Positions 55,509-64,000 of a stretch of DNA of 64,000 nt are shown here, in pieces. Under the pieces are notes generated by a model, which had not been told where the DNA came from, made no database searches, and saw nothing but the letters and a program-made list of their open reading frames with translations. The number at the start of each line of letters is the position of its first letter. Positions within the stretch are counted from its first letter, which is position 1. This stretch comes from Paenibacillus sp. 1781tsa1 (GTDB lineage: Bacteria > Bacillota > Bacilli > Paenibacillales > Paenibacillaceae), in contig NZ_JAMYWY010000001.1 in NCBI RefSeq assembly GCF_024159265.1, positions 2,480,001 to 2,544,000 of the forward strand, in the 5' to 3' direction. The position numbers were made by a program, and so were the translations under genes.

Positions 55509-57188
55509 TTGTCTAAGAAAAATAATAACGATAAACTGATGATTTTTGCTTTGGGCGGCGTAGGCGAGATTGGTAAAAATATGTACGTCATCCAATACGC
55601 CAACGACATTGTAGTCGTAGATGCTGGTCTTAAATTCCCTGAAGAAGATATGCTTGGTATTGATATTGTCATCCCTGACATTTCTTACCTGACTGAGAAC
55701 CGTGACAAAGTAAGAGGAATTATCCTTACTCACGGACATGAGGATCACATTGGTGGTCTGCCATATGTTCTCAAACATCTGAATGTTCCTGTATACGGAA
55801 CAAGACTGACGCTTGGACTTGTAGAAAACAAGTTGAAAGAAGCGAACTTGCTGGGTGAAACAAAACGTATTCTGATTGATGCGGATTCCGAGATTCAACT
55901 TGGAACTGCATTGAAAGCATCGTTCTTCGCTACTAACCATAGTATTCCGGATTCTGTTGGTGTATGTGTCGAAACACCGGAAGGTGCAGTTGTTCACACG
56001 GGTGACTTCAAATTCGACCACACTCCAGTCAATGGTCAATATGCAGATCTTCAGCGTATGGCACAGATCGGAACAAATGGCGTGCTAGCGCTGTTGTCTG
56101 ACAGTACGAACGCTGAGAAACCTGGATTCACACCATCGGAGAAAAATGTGGGTATCGTTCTCGAAGATATCTTCCGTAAAGCAAGTCAACGTGTTGTTGT
56201 AGCGACTTTTGCATCGAACGTACACCGTATCCAACAGGTGATCAACGCAGCAGAAGTGACTGGACGTAAAGTTGCAGTTATCGGACGCAGCATGGTGAAT
56301 GTGGTGGGTATTGCTTCAGAACTGGGTTACCTTGAGATTCCGGATGGCATGATCATTGAACCTGAAGAAGTAGGCAAGATGGCTGCTGATCGTGTCGTGA
56401 TTCTCTGCACAGGAAGTCAAGGAGAGCCAATGTCAGCACTGACACGTATGGCTCGTTCCACGCACCGTAAAGTGGACATCCTGCCAGGCGACACCGTTAT
56501 TATCGCAGCAACACCGGTTCCAGGTAATGAAAAATATGTAGGCCGTACGATTGATGAACTGTTCCGTCTGGGCGCTAACGTGCATTACAGCGGTGCTAAC
56601 AGTGGTGTTCACGTATCTGGTCACGGTAGCCAGGAAGAGTTGAAACTGATGCTCAACCTGATGAAACCGAAATTCTTCTTGCCAATTCACGGTGAATTCC
56701 GTATGCAGCGTCGCCACGCGGTTCTTGCTGAATCTGTAGGAGTAGAACCGGAAAACATTTTCATCACGGATATCGGTGAAGTTATTGAAATCCAAGGTGG
56801 AGCAGCACGTAGAGCAGGTAAAGTCACTGCAGGTAACGTATTGATCGACGGCTTGGGTGTAGGCGATGTGGGTAACATTGTATTGCGTGACCGCAAATTG
56901 TTGTCACAAGATGGTATCCTTGTTGTTGTTGTAACACTGAGCAAACAGGATGGAAAAATTGTTTCCGGTCCTGACATCATCTCTCGCGGATTTGTGTATG
57001 TACGTGAATCGGAAGGACTTCTTGATGAGGCCAACCGCATCGTTAGCAGCACATTGCAGAAGTTGATGAGTGAGAACGTTAACGAGTGGGCTTCACTCAA
57101 AACGAATGTTAAAGATGCACTTGGACGCTTCCTGTATGAGCAAACTCGTCGTAGACCGATGATTTTGCCAATCATTATGGAAGTTTAA
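55509..57188 (+). CDS. rnjB: Ribonuclease J (RnjB position)
   Basis: This 559-residue protein combines a metallo-beta-lactamase domain and a beta-CASP domain. The zinc motif is LTHGHEDHIGGLP, then HTGDFKFDHTP. The beta-CASP blocks include VATFASNVHRIQQ and CTGSQGEPMSALTRM. Then come FLPIHGEFRM and a C-terminal domain. It has 5'-3' exo- and endonuclease activity in mRNA decay. Position after dapA matches B. subtilis ymfA (rnjB). The sequence alone does not rule out RNase J1-like function. The start is TTG 55509. Confidence 0.92.
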   Translation: MSKKNNNDKLMIFALGGVGEIGKNMYVIQYANDIVVVDAGLKFPEEDMLGIDIVIPDISYLTENRDKVRGIILTHGHEDHIGGLPYVLKHLNVPVYGTRLTLGLVENKLKEANLLGETKRILIDADSEIQLGTALKASFFATNHSIPDSVGVCVETPEGAVVHTGDFKFDHTPVNGQYADLQRMAQIGTNGVLALLSDSTNAEKPGFTPSEKNVGIVLEDIFRKASQRVVVATFASNVHRIQQVINAAEVTGRKVAVIGRSMVNVVGIASELGYLEIPDGMIIEPEEVGKMAADRVVILCTGSQGEPMSALTRMARSTHRKVDILPGDTVIIAATPVPGNEKYVGRTIDELFRLGANVHYSGANSGVHVSGHGSQEELKLMLNLMKPKFFLPIHGEFRMQRRHAVLAESVGVEPENIFITDIGEVIEIQGGAARRAGKVTAGNVLIDGLGVGDVGNIVLRDRKLLSQDGILVVVVTLSKQDGKIVSGPDIISRGFVYVRESEGLLDEANRIVSSTLQKLMSENVNEWASLKTNVKDALGRFLYEQTRRRPMILPIIMEV

Positions 57189-57227
57189 AATAGGCTAAAC
57201 AAAAAACATATATTCAGGCACACAGTC

Positions 57228-57282
57228 GCCCCTTCTCTACGAGTAATATTGGACGGTTCCTCGTAGAGAAGGGGCTTTTTTT
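57228..57282 (+). terminator. Perfect 16-bp terminator after the RNase J gene
   Basis: GCCCCTTCTCTACGAG (57228–57243) pairs fully with CTCGTAGAGAAGGGGC (57260–57275), with a 16-nt loop and seven T. It is the longest perfect stem in the window. Confidence 0.93.
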
Positions 57283-57411
57283 GCGTTTTTCAGGAAGATC
57301 CGCAATATGGTCAATATGTGAAGCAATTTAGATGTAGCGGGTATAAGGCGGCTGGAAAAATCCCCATACTAAGGAATACATTAAACGTTTCTGGAGAAGG
57401 GGATTAATGAA

Positions 57412-58185
57412 ATGAATGAACGTATGAATGACAAGCAGGCGTCAAAATCCAATCAACCGGAAGTTGAAGCGCCGGAGATTCCGATTCAGGAGGACAAGAA
57501 CATCTCTCCCGTTACAGAGACTATTCAGCAATTTGGGCAGACACAGTCGCCGGCAGGTGAATCGAATATTTTCTGTATGACCATTATTGGACAGGTCGAA
57601 GGGCATTTGATTTTGCCGCCACAAAATAAAACTACAAAGTATGAGCATATTATCCCACAGCTGGTGGCTGCAGAGCAGAATCAGCGTATTGAAGGTATAC
57701 TGATCATTTTGAACACGGTAGGTGGAGATGTAGAGGCCGGTCTGGCCATTGCAGAGATGATCGCTTCTCTAAGCAAACCTACGGTTACTGTGGTCATTGG
57801 AGGCGGACATAGCATTGGAGTGCCGATTGCTGTAGCTTCAACGTATTCCCTGATTGCAGGAAGTGCAACGATGACGATCCATCCCATTCGGATGAACGGC
57901 CTTGTCATCGGTGTACCGCAGACGTTTGAGTATATGGAGAAAATGCAAGAGAGGGTTGTACGGTTCGTGACTTCTCATTCGAATATCTCTGAAGAGATGT
58001 TCAAAGAACTGATGTTTAAGACCGGTGAGTTGAATCGGGACATCGGCACAGCTGTAGGAAGCGCGGATGCAGTGAAATATGGATTGATGGATGCGGTAGG
58101 CGGAATTGGGCAAGCCATTGCTCAGTTAAATCAGCTCATAGGAGACAAGAGACAGACGCTGCAAGCGGGAGGTTATACCCAATGA
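57412..58185 (+). CDS. tepA: TepA, ClpP-fold translocation-enhancing protein
   Basis: This 257-residue ClpP-fold protein follows a hydrophilic 40-residue N-terminus. The oxyanion Gly loop and catalytic Ser region are in [17 protein letters not shown]. His is in [14 protein letters not shown]. The segment [19 protein letters not shown] is also typical. TepA (YmfB) is found after rnjB and before ylzJ in B. subtilis, where it was linked to protein export. A sporulation role is also plausible. GGAGAAGGGGA lies upstream of ATG 57412. Confidence 0.9.
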   Translation: MNERMNDKQASKSNQPEVEAPEIPIQEDKNISPVTETIQQFGQTQSPAGESNIFCMTIIGQVEGHLILPPQNKTTKYEHIIPQLVAAEQNQRIEGILIILNTVGGDVEAGLAIAEMIASLSKPTVTVVIGGGHSIGVPIAVASTYSLIAGSATMTIHPIRMNGLVIGVPQTFEYMEKMQERVVRFVTSHSNISEEMFKELMFKTGELNRDIGTAVGSADAVKYGLMDAVGGIGQAIAQLNQLIGDKRQTLQAGGYTQ

Positions 58186-58412
58186 CGTTATATACAGTAA
58201 TGCCCCCTGAACAACTCTGGTCAGGAATGTGGAAAGAGGGCGAAGATACAAGAGAAATTAAGATGAATGGTTTATTAATGCAGGTGAGGCCTGTAAATGA
58301 CAATGAAGCCGTTATCGTACGTTTGCTGGATTGTCCACTCGAAGCCTATCTCAATCCTGCTAATATGCCCGGTTCGACCATTCCGCTTTCAGGTAACTTG
58401 GGATCAGCATAA
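58182..58412 (+). CDS. ylzJ: YlzJ-like small protein of unknown function
   Basis: This 76-residue protein has a conserved start [13 protein letters not shown] and the central [18 protein letters not shown] is followed by P-G-S-T-I-P-L. It matches YlzJ by motif and by place between tepA and spoIIIE. It overlaps tepA by 4 nt (ATGA), so a shared function with the ClpP-like protein is likely, though unknown. Confidence 0.85.
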   Translation: MTLYTVMPPEQLWSGMWKEGEDTREIKMNGLLMQVRPVNDNEAVIVRLLDCPLEAYLNPANMPGSTIPLSGNLGSA

Positions 58413-58470
58413 CGCGACGAATTCAGACAAATTGAGCAGAAAAAGAACATATGTACGGATTATATTTGTA

Positions 58471-58479
58471 TGGTATAAT
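58471..58479 (+). promoter_or_regulatory. Extended -10 promoter element of spoIIIE
   Basis: TGG-TATAAT (58471–58479) is a perfect extended -10. No good -35 is found 17 nt upstream (ATGTAC). Transcription would start near 58486, very close to the ribosome site GGGGGTGA. Confidence 0.55.
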
Positions 58480-58502
58480 ATTCTTCTGGGGGTGACCTGA
58501 TT

Positions 58503-61241
58503 TTGGCCAGAAGAAAAAAGAGGAAAAAAAAGGGCGCTGGTTTTAGTGGCGTTTTAAAATATGAAATTTACGGAATTGTGCTTATTACCCTTGCTGTCAT
58601 TGCATTATCGGGTGAAGCCACCGTTGGACGTTCGCTTTCCAAGATGTTCGGACTGATGCTTGGTAAGTTTTATTTTGCGATTCCACTTGTTGGTATTTAT
58701 TATGGTCTCATGGTGATGATTCACCGGAAATGGCCGAGTGGCTGGACCACACGCAAAACAGGACTGGTATTGCTGGTCTTTGCCTTAACCCTGATGAGTA
58801 CCGTCTCGGCAATGCACCAGAAGCTCATTCCGGTTGGTGCGCTTGAGCCTGGTGCTGTGATTACACAGGTACATAATGATATGCAAACCGAGTTGCTAAC
58901 CCCTGCTGCACCAGGGGAGAGAGACTCCATGCTTAACAAGGATATCAGCGGTGGTTATCTTGGGGCTGGACAATTTGCTCTTTTCCTGTGGCTGTTCGGC
59001 AGCCTGGGTGCGAGACTCATCATGATTGTCATGTTTGTCATCAGTTTTATGTTGATTACGAGTCTATCTTATGTGGATCTGATTCGAATATTCCGAACCA
59101 AGATTTGGGATGCCGGGAGTTCGATGTACAAAAAGCTGGAGTCAAGGCCTTCTGCACGTTCTGCTTCTGTGACTGATGGAAGGAAGAAAGGTAACGCTCG
59201 TAAAGTGGTACCTGTTCCTGTTGACGATGATGAAGACGAGTATGAGGATGAATTAGAGGAACAGCATCTGCCAAAACGAAAAGCACCAATATTCTTCCAG
59301 CTTTTCGGAAAATGGGGAGCTAATCGAGAACAGGCGACATCAGGACGTGAAATGGATGAGGACGATTCGGTTGAAACAGAACAGATTGTATACCGCGCTG
59401 AACAAGATCACAATGTAGAGTCGTGGCAGGATGCAAACGAAGACGTAGCGAACAAATCAGCTTCTTCACATGTTCCTGTTCAGGCTAAACCTAACTCAGC
59501 GCCAATCATTCGAGACTTTTTCGAGCATGTCAGAGCCGAAGATGCAAGCATTGAAGATGATCTGGACGATGCTTATCCATTCCCTGATGATCTCGCTGAT
59601 CCAAACGTAGTTCAACAGGGCGAACATGCCATTAAAATAACGGATGAACTGGTAGAGACAGAGTGGTCAGCATCCGGTGCGGGTATGGATGAGCTGAATG
59701 CAGTGGATGGGATTCAGAGTGGAGAAGAAATGCCTAATGATGCAATATTGGGAACAGATACTCCGACTCCTGAAGGGCAGGACAAACAACCAGTGAAACC
59801 ACCACCGCCTCCTCCTAAGCCGTACAAGCTGCCATCCTTCCGTCTTCTTGCCAAGCCTAACAATGCGGGCAAGGCGGGTGATCAGAAGGATTATATGCAG
59901 ACAGCGCGCAAGCTGGAAGCTACACTGGAAAGCTTCGGTGTTCGTGCCAAAGTACTTGAAGTGGTTCGGGGTCCTGCTGTTACAAGGTATGAAATTCAGC
60001 CTGATATTGGAGTTAAGGTCAGCAGGATTGTCAGCCTAACTGATGACATCGCGTTGGCTCTGGCTGCAAAAGATATTCGGATGGAAGCGCCGATTCCCGG
60101 GAAGTCCGCTATAGGTATCGAGGTACCTAATGGCGAGGTGTCGGTTGTAACGATGCGTGAAGTAATGGAGACTGCAACATTCCAGGATGCAGAATCCAAA
60201 GTGACTATTGCATTTGGCCGAGATATCTCCGGACAGACAATCATTGGTAACTTGGCTCGTATGCCCCATTTGCTGGTCGCAGGTGCTACAGGTTCCGGTA
60301 AGTCGGTATGTATTAACGGAATTATTACCAGCATATTGTACAAAGCAAAGCCGGATGAAGTGAAGTTCTTGATGGTCGATCCTAAAATGGTTGAGTTGAA
60401 CGTATATAACGGAATTCCACATCTGATGGCGCCAGTAGTAACTGATCCTAAACGAGCGTCACTTGCTCTCAAAAAGATTGTGGTCGAGATGGAGAAACGA
60501 TATGAACTGTTCTCCAAATCAGGCACGCGTAACGTTGAGGGCTACAATAATCTGATGAAAGATAATCCTGCGGCTGTTCTGCCTTATATCGTTGTCATTG
60601 TGGATGAGCTTGCAGATCTCATGATGGTTGCAGCCGGAGATGTCGAGGATGCCATTGCGCGCCTCGCTCAGATGGCTCGTGCAGCCGGAATCCATCTGAT
60701 TATTGCCACACAACGACCTTCTGTTGACGTTATTACCGGGGTAATCAAGGCCAACATTCCATCGAGAATTGCCTTCGGCGTATCCTCACAAGTGGATTCC
60801 CGAACGATTCTGGATATGGGTGGGGCAGAGAAGCTGTTGGGTCGTGGAGACATGTTGTTCATGCCAATGGGTGCATCAAAACCGGTTCGGGTACAAGGTG
60901 CATTTATGAGCGATGAAGAAGTCGAGAATATTGTAAACTACGTACGTGGTCAAGGTGAAGCACAGTATGATGAGTCCATTGTACCTGAAGTGGATGATTC
61001 CACTCAGGCAGCAGATGAAGTACAGGATGAGTTATATGAGCAAGCGGTACAGATTATTCTTGAGGCAAAACAAGCTTCTGTCTCTCTGTTGCAACGTCGT
61101 ATGCGGGTTGGTTACACACGTGCAGCGCGTTTAATTGACTCCATGGAAGCCCGGGGGGTCATCGGCCCTTACGAGGGTAGCAAACCACGGGAAGTGCTGG
61201 TATCACTTGAACAGTATCAACAGAATAAAATAAGCTCATAG
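58503..61241 (+). CDS. spoIIIE: SpoIIIE/FtsK DNA translocase
   Basis: This 912-residue protein has about four transmembrane helices (residues 15–200) and a ~240-residue acidic, low-complexity linker (about 215–455) ending in a run of Pro. The RecA-like motor follows. Walker A is GATGSGKS at residues 594–601, and Walker B is [12 protein letters not shown]. The C-terminal gamma winged-helix ([19 protein letters not shown]) reads orienting DNA repeats. It pumps the chromosome into the forespore and clears trapped DNA at division. The linker makes it longer than B. subtilis SpoIIIE (787). The start is TTG 58503. Confidence 0.95.
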   Translation: MARRKKRKKKGAGFSGVLKYEIYGIVLITLAVIALSGEATVGRSLSKMFGLMLGKFYFAIPLVGIYYGLMVMIHRKWPSGWTTRKTGLVLLVFALTLMSTVSAMHQKLIPVGALEPGAVITQVHNDMQTELLTPAAPGERDSMLNKDISGGYLGAGQFALFLWLFGSLGARLIMIVMFVISFMLITSLSYVDLIRIFRTKIWDAGSSMYKKLESRPSARSASVTDGRKKGNARKVVPVPVDDDEDEYEDELEEQHLPKRKAPIFFQLFGKWGANREQATSGREMDEDDSVETEQIVYRAEQDHNVESWQDANEDVANKSASSHVPVQAKPNSAPIIRDFFEHVRAEDASIEDDLDDAYPFPDDLADPNVVQQGEHAIKITDELVETEWSASGAGMDELNAVDGIQSGEEMPNDAILGTDTPTPEGQDKQPVKPPPPPPKPYKLPSFRLLAKPNNAGKAGDQKDYMQTARKLEATLESFGVRAKVLEVVRGPAVTRYEIQPDIGVKVSRIVSLTDDIALALAAKDIRMEAPIPGKSAIGIEVPNGEVSVVTMREVMETATFQDAESKVTIAFGRDISGQTIIGNLARMPHLLVAGATGSGKSVCINGIITSILYKAKPDEVKFLMVDPKMVELNVYNGIPHLMAPVVTDPKRASLALKKIVVEMEKRYELFSKSGTRNVEGYNNLMKDNPAAVLPYIVVIVDELADLMMVAAGDVEDAIARLAQMARAAGIHLIIATQRPSVDVITGVIKANIPSRIAFGVSSQVDSRTILDMGGAEKLLGRGDMLFMPMGASKPVRVQGAFMSDEEVENIVNYVRGQGEAQYDESIVPEVDDSTQAADEVQDELYEQAVQIILEAKQASVSLLQRRMRVGYTRAARLIDSMEARGVIGPYEGSKPREVLVSLEQYQQNKISS

Positions 61242-61264
61242 TGACTTGGAGCATCGGTCGATTA

Positions 61265-61294
61265 AGCCCTCAACCTATTGGTTGGGGGCTTTTT
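61265..61294 (+). terminator. Terminator after spoIIIE
   Basis: AGCCCTCAACC (61265–61275) pairs with GGTTGGGGGCT (61280–61290), with one G-T pair and a TATT loop, ending in TTTT. It separates spoIIIE from sleB. Confidence 0.9.
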
Positions 61295-61348
61295 GTATGC
61301 TCTGCAGACTGAAGTTTTGCCATCTACTCCAAAGATCGGATGATTTGG

Positions 61349-61379
61349 TGCATAGGAAACAAGCAGGCTTGTCATAATA
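61349..61379 (+). promoter_or_regulatory. Sigma-G-like promoter of sleB
   Basis: TGCATA (61349–61354) and CATAATA (61373–61379) are 18 nt apart. They match the forespore sigma-G pattern (gnATr, 18 nt, CATnnTA) at all conserved places. The start is predicted near 61387, 41 nt before the sleB ATG. sleB of B. subtilis is a known sigma-G gene. Confidence 0.8.
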
Positions 61380-61427
61380 ACCTTAGCGATTCTGTTAATC
61401 CCACAAGAGAAAGGTAGAGCACAGTCG

Positions 61428-62255
61428 ATGCGAAAAATGAACCTATGGCTTTTCACTGCTATTTTGCTGATATCCGCATTGGGAATCCGTTATTTGCTTC
61501 CTGGGAATACAGCAACGGAAAGTTCAGCCGAGCGTACACCGCAGGTAGAAGAAAAGGCCTTGCCTACGTTTAGCAGTAATACAGTGAAATATGGAAGTTA
61601 CGGTCAGGATGTATATGAGCTTCAGGGACGTCTGAAGTATCTGGGATTTTACAATGGTAAAATCGACAGTAATTTTGGCAGCAGCACATTGAAATCCGTC
61701 AAATGGTTTCAATCAGAGTTTGGCATGAAGGCAGATGGTGTGGTTGGAGCTGAAACCAAGCTCAAGCTGTACAATGCGTCAACCAAATGGTCGCCAACAG
61801 AACCGCCGCTTCACAAGGAATCCTCAGGTGGAAAGGATAGTAATAACAATACGGCAGATAAAGAGCAAGACAATATGGGATCTGCCAATGCACTCGGTCT
61901 CTCCGAGAATGAACTCAAGATTATGGCTAACGCTGTATATGGTGAAGCACGGGGTGAACCGTTTGAAGGGCAAGTCGCAGTAGCGGCAGTCATTCTGAAT
62001 CGTGTAAAATCCCCAAGCTTTCCAAGTACACCCTCAGGCGTAATTTTTCAACCCGGTGCATTTACGGCTGTAGCGGACGGACAGATCTATCTGGAACCAA
62101 ACGCACAAGCCAAAAAGGCAGTTGAGCAGGCCCTGAATGGCTGGGACCCGTCCGGTGGTTGTCTCTATTATTTTAATCCAAAGACAGCAACATCCAAATG
62201 GATCTGGACCCGTCCACAGGTGAAAACAATCGGGCAACATATTTTTTGTATGTGA
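61428..62255 (+). CDS. sleB: SleB, spore cortex-lytic enzyme
   Basis: This 275-residue protein has a signal peptide (residues 1–25), a PG_binding_1 domain (about 55–115) and a Thr/Lys/Asn linker. The C-terminal Hydrolase_2 (SleB) domain has ANAVYGEARGEPFEGQVAVA, with the catalytic Glu in G-E-A-R-G-E, then AVILNRV and CLYYFNPKTATSKWIW. It cuts muramic-lactam cortex as a lytic transglycosylase during germination. The partner ypeB is not next to it here; a terminator-like hairpin follows. Start ATG 61428; ATG 61437 is an alternative. Confidence 0.93.
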   Translation: MRKMNLWLFTAILLISALGIRYLLPGNTATESSAERTPQVEEKALPTFSSNTVKYGSYGQDVYELQGRLKYLGFYNGKIDSNFGSSTLKSVKWFQSEFGMKADGVVGAETKLKLYNASTKWSPTEPPLHKESSGGKDSNNNTADKEQDNMGSANALGLSENELKIMANAVYGEARGEPFEGQVAVAAVILNRVKSPSFPSTPSGVIFQPGAFTAVADGQIYLEPNAQAKKAVEQALNGWDPSGGCLYYFNPKTATSKWIWTRPQVKTIGQHIFCM

Positions 62256-62263
62256 TGATGTTG

Positions 62264-62306
62264 GAAGCAACCAGAAGGCGTGACTTCGGTTGCTTCTTGC
62301 CTTTTG
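62264..62306 (+). terminator. Probable terminator after sleB
   Basis: GAAGCAACC (62264–62272) pairs with GGTTGCTTC (62288–62296). The following TTGCCTTTT is only moderately T-rich, so efficiency is uncertain. Confidence 0.6.
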
Positions 62307-62381
62307 AATGGGTTAAAATGGTTGTTACATTTAGCGTAATACGATTGCATGACAAATGACGCCGTAAAGGGGTTTTGACAT

Positions 62382-63662
62382 TTGAATACATCAGGATTTG
62401 AACGAGGTAGCAAGAGAGAGTTTCGTATACATGTGCTTCCGACTAAACGTTTCAAAACGTTCGCTATATCGCTATATGCAGGCGTTCCCTTACGAGAAGA
62501 TACAGTAACCAAAGTAGCGCTGACACCCTTTGTTCTGCGACGCGGCACAGAGTCCTATCCGGAAACAACGCAATTTCGTGAACAACTGGAGCATCTGTAT
62601 GGAGCCGGTTTTGGTTTTGATGTTTATAAACGCGGGGATTATCAGATTGTACAGTTTCGGATGGATACCATTAATGACTCCTTTGTTGGAGGGGATGAGC
62701 AACTGCTGGATCGTTCATTTGCCTTCCTGGGAGAGGTTCTTACCCGACCTGCACAGGAGAATGGACATTTCAGGACGTCTTATGTACAAGCAGAGCGAGA
62801 GACGGTGCGGAAAAAGCTGGAGTCCATCGTGAATGATAAAATGCGCTATGCCGCGGAACGCAGTATTGAGGAGATGTGCAAGAACGAGCCGTATCGTCTT
62901 CATCCACTGGGTGAGCGAAAGGATCTGCCTGGGATTGAGCCTGATACACTGACTGCGTCTTATCAGGAGTGGCTGCAACAGGCGAGTATGGATCTGTACG
63001 TGGTAGGGGATACGACACTGGAGGAGGTGGAGAACCTTGTTCAGCGTCATTTCAATGTAGATCGAACGTCCTCCTCCGATTACAAGACACAGGCCGCGGT
63101 TCGAGGAGATAAGGAAGTAGAGACCGTTGTTGAGCGACTGAATGTGAGTCAGGGAAAACTCAATATGGGACTCCGTACATCTATCACGTATGGAGATCCT
63201 CAGTATGCAGCAGCACTAATGTACAACGGGATTCTCGGTGGTTATCCTCATTCCAAACTGTTTGTAAATGTTCGTGAAAAAGAGAGCCTGGCGTATTACG
63301 CGTCTTCGCGATATGACGGACATAAGGGCATTGCAACGATTCAATCCGGAATTGAAATCCCTAATTATGAGAAGGCCGTCACTATCATCAAGCAGCAGCT
63401 GGAAGAAATGAAAAGCGGTACAATCAGTGATCTGGAAATGTCCCAGACCAAAGCAATGATCCGTAACCTGCTTAAGGAAATGCAGGATTCTGCCTTTGAG
63501 ATGATCGCTTATGACTTCAATCGACAGTTGTCTGGCAAAGAGAGAACGGCTGAAGAACTGTTGGCTCAGGTAGAACATATTAGCAAGGAAGATGTGCGTG
63601 AGGCGGCAGAACAATTCCGTCTGGATACGATTTATTTCTTGCGGGACGAGAAGGAGGAATAG
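62382..63662 (+). CDS. ymfF: YmfF, M16-family protein linked to EF-P modification (no zinc motif)
   Basis: This 426-residue M16-fold protein has RVHVLPTKRFKT-like first strands (here RIHVLPTKRFKTF) and FREQLEHLYGAGFGFDVYKRG. The C-terminal half has LFVNVREKESLAYYASSRYD. The zinc motif HxxEH is absent where expected, so it is the non-catalytic partner. In B. subtilis YmfF and YmfH accompany the 5-aminopentanol modification of EF-P needed for swarming. The start is TTG 62382 with AAAGGGG 9 nt upstream. Its neighbour starts 3 nt later. Confidence 0.88.
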   Translation: MNTSGFERGSKREFRIHVLPTKRFKTFAISLYAGVPLREDTVTKVALTPFVLRRGTESYPETTQFREQLEHLYGAGFGFDVYKRGDYQIVQFRMDTINDSFVGGDEQLLDRSFAFLGEVLTRPAQENGHFRTSYVQAERETVRKKLESIVNDKMRYAAERSIEEMCKNEPYRLHPLGERKDLPGIEPDTLTASYQEWLQQASMDLYVVGDTTLEEVENLVQRHFNVDRTSSSDYKTQAAVRGDKEVETVVERLNVSQGKLNMGLRTSITYGDPQYAAALMYNGILGGYPHSKLFVNVREKESLAYYASSRYDGHKGIATIQSGIEIPNYEKAVTIIKQQLEEMKSGTISDLEMSQTKAMIRNLLKEMQDSAFEMIAYDFNRQLSGKERTAEELLAQVEHISKEDVREAAEQFRLDTIYFLRDEKEE

Positions 63663-63665
63663 TCG

Positions 63666-64000
63666 GTGGAGAGCATTCGGTATGAGCATCTGCAGGAGAC
63701 ACTATATTACGAAGTAATGGATAACGGACTGCATGTCTATATTTTGCCTAAACCGGGATTCCAGAAAACGTATGCTACGTTTGCAACCAAGTATGGATCG
63801 GTGGATAATCATTTTCAGGTTGAAGGACAGGAAGCAGTGAAAGTTCCGGATGGGATTGCCCATTTTCTGGAGCATAAAATGTTTGAAGAACCAACAGGTG
63901 ATATCTTTGCAACATTTGCGTCTTACGGTGCCTCAGCTAATGCGTTTACGAGCTTTGATCAGACGGTTTATTTGTTTTCAGCGACCGAACATGTGAATGA
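63666..64000 (+). CDS. ymfH: YmfH, M16-family zinc protease (5' part, runs off window)
   Basis: Only the first ~111 codons are visible. The start is GTG 63666 with AAGGAGGAA upstream. After N-G-L-H-V-Y-I-L-P-K-P comes the zinc motif H-F-L-E-H in GIAHFLEHKMFE, then ASANAFTSFDQT. It is the catalytic partner of YmfF and is translationally close to it (3-nt gap). The C-terminus lies outside the window. Confidence 0.88.
   Translation, partial: MESIRYEHLQETLYYEVMDNGLHVYILPKPGFQKTYATFATKYGSVDNHFQVEGQEAVKVPDGIAHFLEHKMFEEPTGDIFATFASYGASANAFTSFDQTVYLFSATEHVN

Noticed and set aside
57341..57371. Sigma-G promoter for tepA
   Set aside because: Spacing is 19 nt rather than 18 and the -35 match is short; mentioned only as a weak candidate in a finding.

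Overview
This is a gene-dense, typical chromosomal stretch from an endospore-forming, flagellated member of the Bacillales, most like Paenibacillus. The gene order follows the Bacillus subtilis fla/che – rpsB – polC – nusA/infB – pnp – spoVF – spoIIIE block. The Paenibacillus-like traits are a fapA plus small-gene module after sigD, a very long Asn/Gly-rich IF2 linker, a short EF-Ts, an archaeal/eukaryal-type ProRS and sleB after spoIIIE. All 63 protein genes I can support lie on the + strand. I see no rRNA, tRNA, CRISPR array, insertion sequence, prophage or integration scar, and no obvious base-composition break.

1–23.2 kb is the distal part of the fla/che operon. It starts inside fliK and runs flgD, a TIGR02530-type gene, flgE, swrD, fliL, fliM, fliY, cheY, fliO, fliP, fliQ, fliR, flhB, flhA, flhF, flhG, cheB, cheA, cheW, cheC, cheD, a small unknown membrane-protein gene, sigD, fapA, a small unknown gene, a swrB-position gene and a gene with an MltG-type LysM-like domain. 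These encode the hook, the C-ring switch, the type III export gate, polar/number control GTPases, the CheA-CheW-CheY-CheB-CheC-CheD signalling system and the late-gene sigma factor. A terminator ends the block near 23.2 kb.

23.3–36.7 kb holds translation and envelope genes: rpsB, tsf, pyrH, frr, uppS, cdsA, dxr, rseP, proS and polC. rpsB has a good extended -10 sigma-A promoter, and terminator-like hairpins separate several of these genes. 36.8–48 kb is the rimP-nusA-rnpM-ylxQ-infB-rbfA-nrnA-truB-ribF cluster. It is driven by a near-consensus promoter with a strongly structured leader, and is followed by rpsO and pnp with their own leaders and terminators.

48–64 kb mixes sporulation and housekeeping genes. 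It has a YlxY-like deacetylase (sigma-E-like promoter), mlpA, dut, dpaA-dpaB for dipicolinate (excellent sigma-K-like promoter) and dapG-dapA, with asd missing from between dpaB and dapG. Then come a ribonuclease J gene with a long leader, tepA-ylzJ, spoIIIE, sleB (excellent sigma-G-like promoter) and an M16 pair (ymfF, ymfH) linked to EF-P modification. The window ends inside ymfH.

I did not find a clearly undescribed multi-gene system. The points most worth a second look are the unknown small genes around sigD, the structured RNA leaders (rimP, rimP-nusA, rnj, proS), the missing asd, the swapped ProRS type, and the complete set of compartment-specific sporulation promoters.
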